From Bradyrhizobium sp. LTSP849 (GTDB taxonomy: Bacteria; Pseudomonadota; Alphaproteobacteria; Rhizobiales; Xanthobacteraceae), in assembly GCF_000938255.1 (NCBI RefSeq), contig NZ_JYMR01000026.1, positions 53,923 to 117,922 on the forward strand: 64,000 nucleotides of DNA. Direction: 5' to 3'. Both the position numbers and the translations under genes were made by a program. Numbering within the stretch: position 1 is the first letter of the stretch; every line of letters begins with the position of its first letter. Below, piece after piece: positions 14,314 to 22,238 of this stretch. The notes below the pieces were generated by a model. The model had not been told where the DNA came from, did not search any database, and saw only the letters and a program-made list of their open reading frames with translations.

Positions 14314-16361
14314 TGTCCGAGCAGGAGACCATGCGCCTCGTTGCCGAGGTCGTCGACCGCTACAGCGGTCCGCTCAAGAGCATGATGCAGCAGCTGCAGA
14401 AGATCGGCGACGGCTCGAAGTCGATCCACGAGAAAGGAGCGAAGAACGTCAACGAGCACGCGAGGACGTACAAAGAGCTCGGCGAGCAGATCCGCAAGGT
14501 CAAGGACAACGGCGTCAACATCCTCACGCCATCGCTCGCGGCGATGGGGGTCACGATCTACGGCGTTTCGGAGGGCATGGGCAAGCTCGTCGAGACGCTC
14601 AAGGGCGCCGGCGAGCGCTGGAATGTCTTGAACGAAACCATGAAGCGCGGCGGTGTCTCGCCGACCTATGTCAATGCGATCGGCCGCGCGTTTGAGCGCA
14701 TGGGTATGGATGCCGGCAAGGCCGACGCCGCGGTCGCCGGTATCGGCGAGACGCTCGACAAGTTGAAGAGCAACGATCCCCAGGAGATGAACCGGCTCAC
14801 CGGGGTGTTCGGCAATATGCTGCCGCTGCTCGGCGAGATCACGAAGGGCGCGAAGAACCGCGAAGAGGAGATGACGCGGATCGCGGGAGCGGTCACCGAC
14901 AAGAAGTATCCGCTTTGGCAGCGCCGAAAGCTCGCGGAAGCGTTCGGCATCGATCCCGCGCTCGCCGCAAAGTCTGGCGAGGAATTCGGAAAGGCGTTCC
15001 GCGAATCGATGCAGCGGGAGCTCGACCACAAGGTCGATCCCAAAACCCTCGAGGGTCTTCGCGACGCGTTCACGCATCTGCAAGCCGCGCAGCGGGACTA
15101 CGGCAGCGACATGGTGGCGATTTTTGGTCCGCCCGGCGTTCGCCTGGTCGACGGCTTCGCCAGCGCGCTCGACGCGCTCGGTAAGAAGTATCGCGAAAGA
15201 TTCGGCGGGCACGGCACCGTTCCGCTCGCGCCCGATAGCTTGTTCGGGCGCGCCGCGTCCGCGCTCGGCTTCAAGACCAAGGATCCGCAATCGGCCAATG
15301 AGCGCGTGTCGGGCGCGTTCGATGCGTTGACGAAAAAAGAGCAGGAAGAGACGGTCGCGCGCGGCACCGCGCGCGGTGTCTTGGAGGCTTTCCGGGATTG
15401 GAAGGCGCAGAGCGACGCCAACAAATTCGCCGACGGCCTGAAGCCGATGGCGTTTCACCCGGGAGGCGATGCCACGGGCGGCTCGGCGCCGAGGTTCGGT
15501 AGCGAGGCATTCCCGAACATCGGCGAGAAGGGGGGCGCGTTCTCAAAGGCCCAACGCGACGCGATCGGCGGAGGAGGTGGCGGGCTCCCGGATACCACGG
15601 GCGCCGGCTTGGCCGGCTCTGAGTTCCTCAAAGCCCGTCGAGATCGCTTCGCCAAGGAAATGCAAGATCCCAACGTGCGCGCGCGGGTCAAAGCGATGAT
15701 GCAGACCGAGGGAACGCCGCTGCAGAGTCTCGAGGCGGCTCTGAACCGTGCCGACTATACGGGAAAATCTCTCGCAGCCACCCTCAGCCCGAGCTTTTAT
15801 GGCCCTATGCGCAAAGGCGACTTCCCCGGGATCGTCGCGCAGATGCGAAACGGCGGTGGCAAAAAGTACGATGCCATGATCGACCAGGTTCTCGCAGGCA
15901 GTAATACCGTCAAGGGCTATACCGATCAGGGCATGCCGACCGACCCGAACGGAAGCCGCCGCAGTGCTCTCACAGCTCGCGATCATATTTCTGTCCGCGA
16001 AAAGGGGGGCCTCAACGAATTCACCGACTGGGAAGGCGGACCGGGCGGCCGCGCCGGCGCGCGGCGGTACCGCGAGGCCTTGCAGGCTGGCATCGAGAGG
16101 ACAGCGGAGCGGCATGGCGCTCGGCTCCGCGACATGGTTCACCGCGGTGGACGGCGGCCGCCCAGCGATGCCGAACTGCTGAAGCGCGGCAGGCGTGGCT
16201 CCGACGCCAGCGACGCGCTCAAGGGGTCGCTTGGCGTCAAGATCGACTTGAACGGCTTTCCCAAAGGCACGCGCACCGCGATCTCGCAAGAGGGCGGCTT
16301 ACTCAAAGAGGTCGCGTTGTACCGCGGCCGCACGATGGTCCAGGGGAGCGAGGAGAGCTAA
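14313..16361 (+). CDS. phage tail tape measure protein
   Basis: A 682-residue protein with long helical, Gln/Lys/Glu-rich segments (VAEVVDRYSGPLKSMMQQLQ) and a hydrophobic patch near residues 70-95, typical of tape measure proteins that set tail length and enter the host membrane. At the family's usual ~0.15 nm per residue it would specify a tail of about 100 nm. Residues ~470-600 contain a globular-looking region (DYTGKSLAATLSPSFYGPM, GYTDQGMPTDPNGSRR, GGLNEFTDWEGGPGGRAGAR) that may be a cell-wall-directed domain. The position after E/E' and before a hub gene supports the call. Confidence 0.8.
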   Translation: MSEQETMRLVAEVVDRYSGPLKSMMQQLQKIGDGSKSIHEKGAKNVNEHARTYKELGEQIRKVKDNGVNILTPSLAAMGVTIYGVSEGMGKLVETLKGAGERWNVLNETMKRGGVSPTYVNAIGRAFERMGMDAGKADAAVAGIGETLDKLKSNDPQEMNRLTGVFGNMLPLLGEITKGAKNREEEMTRIAGAVTDKKYPLWQRRKLAEAFGIDPALAAKSGEEFGKAFRESMQRELDHKVDPKTLEGLRDAFTHLQAAQRDYGSDMVAIFGPPGVRLVDGFASALDALGKKYRERFGGHGTVPLAPDSLFGRAASALGFKTKDPQSANERVSGAFDALTKKEQEETVARGTARGVLEAFRDWKAQSDANKFADGLKPMAFHPGGDATGGSAPRFGSEAFPNIGEKGGAFSKAQRDAIGGGGGGLPDTTGAGLAGSEFLKARRDRFAKEMQDPNVRARVKAMMQTEGTPLQSLEAALNRADYTGKSLAATLSPSFYGPMRKGDFPGIVAQMRNGGGKKYDAMIDQVLAGSNTVKGYTDQGMPTDPNGSRRSALTARDHISVREKGGLNEFTDWEGGPGGRAGARRYREALQAGIERTAERHGARLRDMVHRGGRRPPSDAELLKRGRRGSDASDALKGSLGVKIDLNGFPKGTRTAISQEGGLLKEVALYRGRTMVQGSEES

Positions 16362-17429
16362 ATGCCGCGAGCAGATCAGATCGCCGTCGTAGTCGCCAAC
16401 GGGCAGCGGTACGATATCTGGACGCAGATCGAGGTTTCGAGGAGCGTGCCCGACGTCATTGACCACGCGCTGCTCACGGTCGCAGAGATCAGTCCGAAAT
16501 CGCGCGGCGTCATCTCCGCATTGAAGCTTGCGCCAGGAGACGATGCGACCGTCACGCTGGCAGGCCAGCTTGTGCTACGGGGCCGGGTCTATCTGCGGCA
16601 AGCCGCGGTCGATGCTTCCAATCATCAGGTGCAGATCGGCATTGCATCGGCTGGCCAGGTGATCATGTCTTCGACGGTCGATGCTGAACCGGGCCAGTAC
16701 GTGAATTCGACGCTGCAGCAAATCGGATCGGCCTGTTTCGGTAAGGTTGGTGTGAGCTTCAAGATCGAAGGTGCGCCTTCCGGCGCCGACATCCCGTTCC
16801 CTCGCGTGTCGGAGCATATCGGTGAGAGCCGTTTTGCCTTCATCGAACGTCTCTGTCGAATGCGCAATGTATCTATGGTGGATGACGGCCAGGGCGGCAT
16901 CCTGGCATTTCGGGGCCCGACGGCAGGCGGCGCCGTGATCGAGGAAGGGAAAAACCTCGAGCGCGGCAGGATCGTGCTGAAGATCGATGAGCATGCGAGG
17001 CTGTTTCAGGCCGTTGGCCACGACGCCAACAACGACAGCGCCGATGTCAACCGGTCGCCGTCGGGAACGACGTCCGTCGATCCACCCATCGGTGGCACCT
17101 GCAAGTTCCTGGCGGAGGAGATGGCCGACTCGACGTGCTTGCAGCTGCGAGCCAATCACGAAGGCGATTGGGACAAGCTAAAACAGGTCGACGGTGACAT
17201 CACGGTACCGGGCTGGTTCGCACCGGACGGTCAGCTTTGGTTCTTCAAGATGAGGCAGCGCATCACCATCAACTCGCCGTCGCTGCTTCCGAAGGACACG
17301 CTTCGGTTCATGATCAAGGGCGTGACGCACCGGCAATCGAACGAAGGTGGCACGACCACCGACATTCAGCTTTGCCGCGAGGACGGTTTTGGCATCAACG
17401 GCGCGCTGCCGCTGCAGCCTACACAGTGA
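16362..17429 (+). CDS. baseplate hub protein (Mu gp44-like)
   Basis: A 355-residue protein starting directly after the tape measure stop. The opening (VVVANGQRYDIWTQIEVSRS, then VPDVIDHALLTVAE) and the overall layout fit the gp44/gpD hub family, which forms the trimeric centre of contractile tail baseplates and binds the spike and tape measure. It continues with beta-rich repeats and a C-terminal domain (LLPKDTLRFMIKGVTHRQSN) typical of the family. No spike, wedge or sheath genes follow, so a complete baseplate cannot be built from this element alone. Confidence 0.75.
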   Translation: MPRADQIAVVVANGQRYDIWTQIEVSRSVPDVIDHALLTVAEISPKSRGVISALKLAPGDDATVTLAGQLVLRGRVYLRQAAVDASNHQVQIGIASAGQVIMSSTVDAEPGQYVNSTLQQIGSACFGKVGVSFKIEGAPSGADIPFPRVSEHIGESRFAFIERLCRMRNVSMVDDGQGGILAFRGPTAGGAVIEEGKNLERGRIVLKIDEHARLFQAVGHDANNDSADVNRSPSGTTSVDPPIGGTCKFLAEEMADSTCLQLRANHEGDWDKLKQVDGDITVPGWFAPDGQLWFFKMRQRITINSPSLLPKDTLRFMIKGVTHRQSNEGGTTTDIQLCREDGFGINGALPLQPTQ

Positions 17430-17432
17430 AGC

Positions 17433-17918
17433 ATGGCCGGAAAGCGGGACCAGCACGACCTCGCCGAATACTTCCTCCGCGCCGCTGGTGTTGCCGCGAT
17501 CTGGATTGACGATGGCGGCCACATCGGTGCCGCGGATGTCGCCTCGATCGACGAGCAGCCCGGCCGCATCGTGTATTGCTGTCTCCGCGGCGACCACTTC
17601 CGCCTCAGCTATCACCTGTATGAGTGGAAGCAGTCCGTCCAGGCCTCGCGCGAAGCGATCGCGCGTAAGCTCGAGGAGATGGCGGCCGGGCTGTTGATCG
17701 GCCTCACGAAACACGTCACCGCCGTCGAGCGGGCCCGCGCCGCGGTCGCGGCGGTGGAGGGCGCCTTCGAGACGATGGCGCAGCGTGGCGAGATGCGCGA
17801 AATGAATGCCGCGTTCAAGGCGACGAGGGCGGTCGAGCCCGCGATCCGGTACTCGGACTTCATCGCCGCCAAGAAAGCCGCGATGCTCGAAGACCTCGCG
17901 CGCGAGGCATGCCGGTGA
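17433..17918 (+). CDS. hypothetical phage protein
   Basis: A 161-residue protein. The first ~70 residues are mixed alpha/beta (AEYFLRAAGVAAIWIDDGG, GRIVYCCLRGDHFRLSYHLY), and the rest is a long amphipathic helical region (SREAIARKLEEMAAG, RAAVAAVEGAFETMAQRGEM). No family recognised. It follows the hub gene at four bases and overlaps the next small membrane-protein gene, so it belongs to the same operon. Confidence 0.6.
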   Translation: MAGKRDQHDLAEYFLRAAGVAAIWIDDGGHIGAADVASIDEQPGRIVYCCLRGDHFRLSYHLYEWKQSVQASREAIARKLEEMAAGLLIGLTKHVTAVERARAAVAAVEGAFETMAQRGEMREMNAAFKATRAVEPAIRYSDFIAAKKAAMLEDLAREACR

Positions 17919-18001
17919 TCCCCATTCCATGGTGGCTCGGATTTGGCTTCGTGGCCGTAGCCACGTTGGCGCTGGTCTGGCTGTTTGTGCTGTTCTTCTG
18001 A
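17909..18001 (+). CDS. 30-residue single-span membrane peptide
   Basis: MPVIPIPWWLGFGFVAVATL continues to ALVWLFVLFF and a stop. Almost all of it is one hydrophobic helix. ATG lies inside the end of the preceding gene (overlap of 10 bases). The context at the end of a tail-gene run suggests a holin-like or other small membrane peptide; the size is below that of usual holins. Confidence 0.5.
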   Translation: MPVIPIPWWLGFGFVAVATLALVWLFVLFF

Positions 18002-18010
18002 GGTTCGCTG

Positions 18011-18208
18011 CTAGACCTTTCGTCCCTTCGAGATCAGCCGTAGTCGCGCCTCCTGTGCAGCAAGGATAGCCTGGTCACGCGTGCCGGTGGCCGTTCCCTT
18101 TGCGACGGGTGCCGCGTTGGCGATTGAAAGGCGCCACCGCCATTTTTTGCCGCCCGGTGCAGCGGCGATGACAGACACTTCAAGGTCCTCAGGGTCGTGC
18201 TTCTTCAC
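18011..18208 (-). CDS. small hypothetical protein
   Basis: A 65-residue basic protein (MKKHDPEDLEVSVIAAAPGG, then KKWRWRLSIANAAPVAKGTA) with a beta-rich opening and a C-terminal helix (AILAAQEARLRLIS). Composition is natural and the start is a plain ATG. It lies convergent to the phage operon. No family recognised. Confidence 0.5.
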   Translation of the reverse strand: MKKHDPEDLEVSVIAAAPGGKKWRWRLSIANAAPVAKGTATGTRDQAILAAQEARLRLISKGRKV

Positions 18209-18247
18209 AATCTAGCTCTCCGGTCCGTTTCGTGTTGCAGCGCGAAG

Positions 18248-18727
18248 CTATGGCGTCGACTTTGGTGGGCTGATCGCGTCTAGGTCGCCTCGGGCGAGGA
18301 AAGGAAGGCGGAGACCGGCGATCTCCCGCCAGTCAGCTCGATCATAGTGCGCGGCGAAGTCGGCCGGTCCGATGGACGTGAGGATGTCGATGCAATCGGC
18401 CGGACCGATCTCCTTCGGCTCGCCGTCGGCTCCGAGAAAGTAGACATCGGCGTCGGGGAACTTAATCTGAACGCCCGGGCGCAACGGGAGCGGCGGTGAA
18501 AAGTCGGCGGCTGAATGAACGGGATATTTTGTCGTCCAGCTGATCAACGCACCCTCCAGCGCAGGCCGGCTGCCAGCCGCGACGTCGACCCAGATATCGA
18601 GATCCCGCGTGCTCACGCCCTCGTGCACGGCCCGCGCCTGACCGCCGATAACGAGAAACCGCGCGCCGCGACGAATGAGCAGCTGCAGGAATTGCAGGTG
18701 GTATTCGTTGAGGCAACTTTCCGGCAT
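18248..18727 (-). CDS. nucleotidyltransferase-fold protein (MNT/DUF6036-like)
   Basis: A 159-residue protein with the motif FLVIGGQARAVHEGVSTRDLDIWVDV at about residues 24-50: a Gly-Gly loop followed by a DxD-type pair, as in minimal nucleotidyltransferases and AbiEii-like toxins. The remainder, with DIL and DW-REIAGLRLPFLARGDL segments, matches small nucleotidyltransferase proteins that often sit in toxin-antitoxin or defence pairs. It is preceded four bases upstream by a 75-residue gene that is its likely partner. Whether it nucleotidylates RNA, protein or tRNA is unknown. Confidence 0.65.
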   Translation of the reverse strand: MPESCLNEYHLQFLQLLIRRGARFLVIGGQARAVHEGVSTRDLDIWVDVAAGSRPALEGALISWTTKYPVHSAADFSPPLPLRPGVQIKFPDADVYFLGADGEPKEIGPADCIDILTSIGPADFAAHYDRADWREIAGLRLPFLARGDLDAISPPKSTP

Positions 18728-18731
18728 CGGC

Positions 18732-18959
18732 TCACTTTTCGCGCGTGACGAGCGCGTAACCTTGCTTCATGGCTTTCTCAAAGATCGGCTTCAAGCCGGG
18801 ATCGTCGCGGAGTGCGTCCTCGGCATTGAAGCCGCTGACGGGGCGCCAATCGAGACCTTTCGTCGGTTCAGGTAGACGAGAGGCATCGAGCGCGTATGCG
18901 ATGCGGCCCGGTCGCTCGCCGTAGGCGCCTCGCTCCTCGAACTTCTGAAGGCGGTTCAT
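18732..18959 (-). CDS. small partner of the nucleotidyltransferase gene
   Basis: A 75-residue protein (MNRLQKFEERGAYGERPGRI, later FNAEDALRDDPGLKPIFEKA) ending four bases before the nucleotidyltransferase gene on the same strand. There is no recognised domain. The tight pairing suggests a joint function, perhaps a toxin-antitoxin-like module. Confidence 0.55.
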   Translation of the reverse strand: MNRLQKFEERGAYGERPGRIAYALDASRLPEPTKGLDWRPVSGFNAEDALRDDPGLKPIFEKAMKQGYALVTREK

Positions 18960-18969
18960 TCGACCCCTG

Positions 18970-19395
18970 CTATAGGTTGTCCAGATTGCTGATCAGCCAA
19001 GGTTTGAACCCGTCCATCTTCGGAGTCCAGACCTCCAGCTTCGTCATCGCACGCGCGATCATAAACACGGTGGTCGCGCAATCGATCTCCATCGTCTCTT
19101 CACCACCGTGCTTCAACCAGTAGAGCTCGCGATTGAGCACGTTGATCCACTGTTTCTTGTCCGGGAAGCGCTCGGCGGCTTTCGGGTTGTCTCTCAGCCA
19201 CGAGAACATGTGCTGCCCGTCGCGCTTGATCATGCCCTCTGCGGCGCCAGCGAGCGTGAGCGCGACGTCGAAGTCGCCGCGCTGCAGAGCATCGATCGCG
19301 GCGTCGACCTGGCGGCTCGCGGCCTCCTCTAGCGTGAGATGAAGTGGCGTTGCTGGCAGGTTAGGGCCGCGCCAAGCTGTCGAACTCCCGGTCAT
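18970..19395 (-). CDS. hypothetical protein, conserved-looking
   Basis: A 141-residue soluble protein. Residues ~20-60 are helical (EEAASRQVDAAIDALQRGDF, DVALTLAGAAEGMIK), suggesting a TPR-like helical hairpin. The C-terminal half has aromatic-rich segments (WINVLNRELYWLKHGG, MDGFKPWL). I recall similar hypothetical proteins in Bradyrhizobium but know no function. It ends 10 bases before the 75-residue gene, so the three minus-strand genes 18248-19395 may form one transcript. Confidence 0.6.
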   Translation of the reverse strand: MTGSSTAWRGPNLPATPLHLTLEEAASRQVDAAIDALQRGDFDVALTLAGAAEGMIKRDGQHMFSWLRDNPKAAERFPDKKQWINVLNRELYWLKHGGEETMEIDCATTVFMIARAMTKLEVWTPKMDGFKPWLISNLDNL

Positions 19396-19484
19396 TGCTC
19401 TGTCTTTCGCGATCTGTCGGGTTGGCTCACGCTGGCATTGCGGGACCTGATCTCCGCTGCGACCTTGGCGATGCGGCGCCAGCC

Positions 19485-20024
19485 TTAATGGCGCCGATAG
19501 TATCCGCGAACGTGTGTACCGCTGCGGTAATGGCCGCTCACGTAATGGCCGTTTCGGAGGTGCGGCCGCACGTAGCCACCACGACGGTAATGTGGACGGA
19601 CATAGCCTGTCGAGTAGTGCGATCGCGAGTACGATCTAACGGTGGGCGCCGGGTAGACCGGAGCAGCTACGGCGACTGGCGGCGGAGGTGGCAGTGCCGC
19701 TGGCGGCGCGAACGTCACATCGCCGAGCGTGCCATTGTCGAACACGACGGATCCGTGGAGGTCGGGCGCTTTGGTAAGGTTCAACGTGCCGGCCGGACCG
19801 GGCTCGCAGGTCAGGGGCAGCGTAAGTGCTTCAGGTATTCTTCCTGAGGCAGAGTGGGCCGAGCACCGCAGCGTCCCGGCAGCGTCCGTGATGAGGAAGT
19901 CGACACCGGGCTTGCTGATATCGACGGTGCCGATCAAAGGGATGGGTGGTGGCGGCGCCGGCGGCGGAGCGCTTGCGCATCCGCCCAACACGGCGCAAAG
20001 CGCCAAGATACCCCAGACCCGCAT
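19485..20024 (-). CDS. proline-rich lipoprotein with a basic Tyr/His/Arg tail
   Basis: A 179-residue lipoprotein. The start is set at 20024 because MRVWGILALCAVLGGC forms a proper signal with lipobox LGGC, and a GGGGGG-rich ribosome site lies just upstream. After the cysteine comes a Pro run (APPPAPPPPIP), a beta-rich domain (~30-110), a second Pro linker, and a C-terminal tail built of repeats like GYVRPHYRRGG and GHYVSGHYRSG. Outer-membrane anchoring is expected. Pro-rich lipoproteins in phages can be outer spanins (Rz1-like), but this one is longer and has no inner-spanin partner nearby. Confidence 0.65.
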   Translation of the reverse strand: MRVWGILALCAVLGGCASAPPPAPPPPIPLIGTVDISKPGVDFLITDAAGTLRCSAHSASGRIPEALTLPLTCEPGPAGTLNLTKAPDLHGSVVFDNGTLGDVTFAPPAALPPPPPVAVAAPVYPAPTVRSYSRSHYSTGYVRPHYRRGGYVRPHLRNGHYVSGHYRSGTHVRGYYRRH

Positions 20025-20305
20025 ATGCTCGCCCCCCGGCAATGGGCACATCGAAGCGCAACCGGCGGTCGAATGCAAGGTATCGAGGCTGCCCATTCAC
20101 GCACCGGCGCGTTGGTCGCGGTAAAAACAGCTGCGGAGTTCGCTGGTGAGCTACTACCATCACCCGACCAAAGACGCGCGCCCATCGGTACCAGCGTGCC
20201 GGGCGCCTCCATGCGGGCGCGTGGCAGCGCTTTTCGGCCCGATCTCCAGCCTTCACCCACCTATCCGTGGTCGCGACGTTCGCTCTCGTTTCCAAATCGG
20301 CGGGT
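20025..20305. other. 281-base gap between the lipoprotein and RHH genes
   Basis: I see no gene, hairpin or recognisable site with confidence. Overlapping short frames are GC-rich shadows. Confidence 0.35.
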
Positions 20306-20506
20306 TCATCGTGACTTGGCTTTCAGCCCAAGTTCGACCAGGCGTCTGATGGCCTCGGAGCGGCCGGGCTCGTCGTCCTGCTTCGTTGCCCAGGTGTCGA
20401 CGTCCGCGAGCATCTGCTTCGAAAGGCGAATTGCGGTCACCGGATCTTGCCCTGTTGCGGGGCGGCCCGGACGTTTTCGTACTACGTTTTTCTTTGACGG
20501 CGCCAT
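20306..20506 (-). CDS. ribbon-helix-helix DNA-binding protein
   Basis: A 66-residue protein: a basic N-terminal arm (KKNVVRKRPGRPATG), then the RHH strand and helices (DPVTAIRLSKQMLADVDTWA and RSEAIRRLVELGLKAKSR). The family binds DNA as dimers through the strand, often as antitoxins or self-regulators. It is divergent from the 100-residue gene at 20571, and two CGTACTAC repeats lie at its 5' end, one inside its own coding region. Confidence 0.8.
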   Translation of the reverse strand: MAPSKKNVVRKRPGRPATGQDPVTAIRLSKQMLADVDTWATKQDDEPGRSEAIRRLVELGLKAKSR

Positions 20507-20519
20507 GAAAACGTACTAC
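20478..20519. promoter_or_regulatory. repeated CGTACTAC operator-like sites
   Basis: CGTACTAC occurs at 20478-20485 and 20512-20519, each followed by a T-rich tail (GTTTTTC and ATTTATTC). One copy lies just upstream of the RHH start and the other within its first codons, 34 bases apart. They are likely binding sites of the RHH protein for self-repression and for the divergent gene. Confidence 0.5.
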
Positions 20520-20570
20520 ATTTATTCCGCTTGAAACACAAGCGGCCCCCGTCACCAAAGGTGATCCCCG

Positions 20571-20873
20571 ATGAAAAAAGCCATTCGAAAAGCTGCTCTG
20601 CCCGATTGGACCAAGGTGAAGGCGACAGGCGACTACGCCGCGGATTGCAGAACCGGCGCGGCCCTAGCGCTCGAATTTTTGGAGTTTCAGGAAGCTAACG
20701 AGCCTGGCGGTGCATTTCTGGCGCCCATCATTGCCAAGATGCCTCGGGTGTTGTCCGGCGTCGAGATCGGCTTCCTCGAGATCGTGTCGTTTGCTGCCGG
20801 CGCTGGTGCTCAACGGGCACGGGAGATCGTCAAATTTTGGGAAAGCAGCGAGATCCTCACCGACGCCGCCTAA
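20571..20873 (+). CDS. hypothetical protein divergent from the RHH gene
   Basis: A 100-residue protein with a basic start (MKKAIRKAALPDWTKVKATG) and a helical remainder (GAALALEFLEFQEANEPGGA, GVEIGFLEIVSFAAGAGAQR). AAGGTGATC precedes the ATG. No family recognised. The shared upstream region with an RHH gene suggests co-regulation. Confidence 0.55.
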   Translation: MKKAIRKAALPDWTKVKATGDYAADCRTGAALALEFLEFQEANEPGGAFLAPIIAKMPRVLSGVEIGFLEIVSFAAGAGAQRAREIVKFWESSEILTDAA

Positions 20874-20878
20874 ATGAC

Positions 20879-20898
20879 GCGGCGGCTTCGGCCGCCGC
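20879..20898 (+). terminator. hairpin between two hypothetical genes
   Basis: GCGGCGGC-TTCG-GCCGCCGC is a perfect eight-base-pair stem with a stable UUCG-type loop, five bases after the preceding stop. There is no T tract. Confidence 0.5.
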
Positions 20899-20921
20899 CA
20901 TCGCCATAGGGACTAGGTGCA

Positions 20922-21236
20922 ATGTCGTCGCGCAGGGAGCGCGTGGAGAGGGCAAAACACCTCGGCCGGCTTGCGTTCCGGCTGGCGCGCGCGGGCACGA
21001 TCGTCGGCAATCTCGAGATCGATGGCGAGAAGAAGCGGCTCACGGAATTTCAGCGCGGGCCAATCTTCATCGAGCTCTGGGAGCCGTGGCGGCCAGACGC
21101 CTTCGAGACGGAGTTCAGCCGTCTCCGCGTCACCTATGCCGGCGAGAAGGTCCTCGAGCTGCGATGGGACGATGCCGACGCCTTCACCCTTGTTCTGCTA
21201 AAACCAGGGGACTGGCAGGGGCGTGTCCGTGATTGA
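20922..21236 (+). CDS. hypothetical protein
   Basis: A 104-residue basic protein with AGGTG just before ATG. A helical opening (RRERVERAKHLGRLAFRLAR) is followed by alternating strands (TIVGNLEIDGEKKRLTEF, GPIFIELWEPWR, LRVTYAGEKVLELRWDDADA). It looks like a real compact alpha/beta domain. Function unknown. Confidence 0.55.
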   Translation: MSSRRERVERAKHLGRLAFRLARAGTIVGNLEIDGEKKRLTEFQRGPIFIELWEPWRPDAFETEFSRLRVTYAGEKVLELRWDDADAFTLVLLKPGDWQGRVRD

Positions 21237-21239
21237 ACA

Positions 21240-22082
21240 GTGGCGACGCCGTACCGGGCTGTTTTGCCAACGCTCGACGGCAGACTCGACAACGCCAATC
21301 CCGAGCGGCATTTTGCGCTAATGAAATTGGATCAGGGGCTCGGCATCATCGGTCTGCTCGTGCTGGCAACGGCTTTGGCGTTGCTGTTGACGATCGGCAT
21401 TCCGATTTCGGTATCGAAGGATAGTGTCGAACTGAAGGATTGGCTCGGCTTCGCGGGTAACGTGATGGGGGCGTTTGTTACCGTTGTTGCGGCTGCAATT
21501 GCGTGGAAAGCGGTCCAACGCCAAATTGCTTCTCAGCACGTTGCCACGCAACTCGGCGTCATGACGCGCGAAGAAGACAGAATTGAGGAACTTTTGCCCG
21601 GGCTCAGAGATGCCGTGCACTTCGCAAGCGGTTTTCTCACTTACCGCGTTCTCCGCGGTTTTGACGGGGTGGTTGAAGCCTTTCAATCTGACGGTTTCGG
21701 CGTGCAGGGATCGACGTACGCGAAGGATGTGGAGAGCGCGCTATCGTCCACTGATGGCGCGACTCGTCTCCGCGTCGAACAGGCCCTCTACAAGTGCTAC
21801 CGATGGGCAATCCACGCAGAAGCAGCGTCGCAGGGCATACGGATAGGGAGCGCGCAGATTGCCAATCCATTCGAGTGGGATGCAGATGCGCTCAGGAAAA
21901 AGCACGCAGAAATTGATGATCATCGGTCGAGGTTTGCTCAAGCGCGAGAGCAGTTTGGCAAGGCCATGGATGCCCTCGAAACAGAGATCATCACGATCAA
22001 GAGCAAGATCAGCCTCTACGAGCGACGCCTTGACCTCATCCGTCATCGGATCGAGGGGTTCTTCGCGGATGAGGATGAGTGA
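21240..22082 (+). CDS. two-span membrane protein with a long cytoplasmic helical domain
   Basis: The longest frame gives 280 residues starting at GTG 21240; ATG 21321 (MKLDQGLGIIGLLV) gives 253 and may be the true start, since the region before it is poorly natural. Two membrane spans follow (LGIIGLLVLATALALLLTIG and WLGFAGNVMGAFVTVVAAAI). The rest is soluble and helical, ending in a coiled coil (ETEIITIKSKISLYERRLDL). This layout, a short two-span anchor plus a cytoplasmic helical part, is common among phage exclusion and defence effectors, but no known family is recognised. Confidence 0.6.
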   Translation: MATPYRAVLPTLDGRLDNANPERHFALMKLDQGLGIIGLLVLATALALLLTIGIPISVSKDSVELKDWLGFAGNVMGAFVTVVAAAIAWKAVQRQIASQHVATQLGVMTREEDRIEELLPGLRDAVHFASGFLTYRVLRGFDGVVEAFQSDGFGVQGSTYAKDVESALSSTDGATRLRVEQALYKCYRWAIHAEAASQGIRIGSAQIANPFEWDADALRKKHAEIDDHRSRFAQAREQFGKAMDALETEIITIKSKISLYERRLDLIRHRIEGFFADEDE

Positions 22083-22238
22083 CCTGATCATTCCGCGGGC
22101 CGCGTCCAGCAGGTCGAGCAATGTCGGCACCGAGACGGACGCACGATGTCTCGCGGGTAGTTGACCCTGTAGAGAAATTCATCCGCCCTCGTGCTGTGTG
22201 TGCAGCGAGGCGCGAGTTATCGCGCGCCGTACTGCCCG

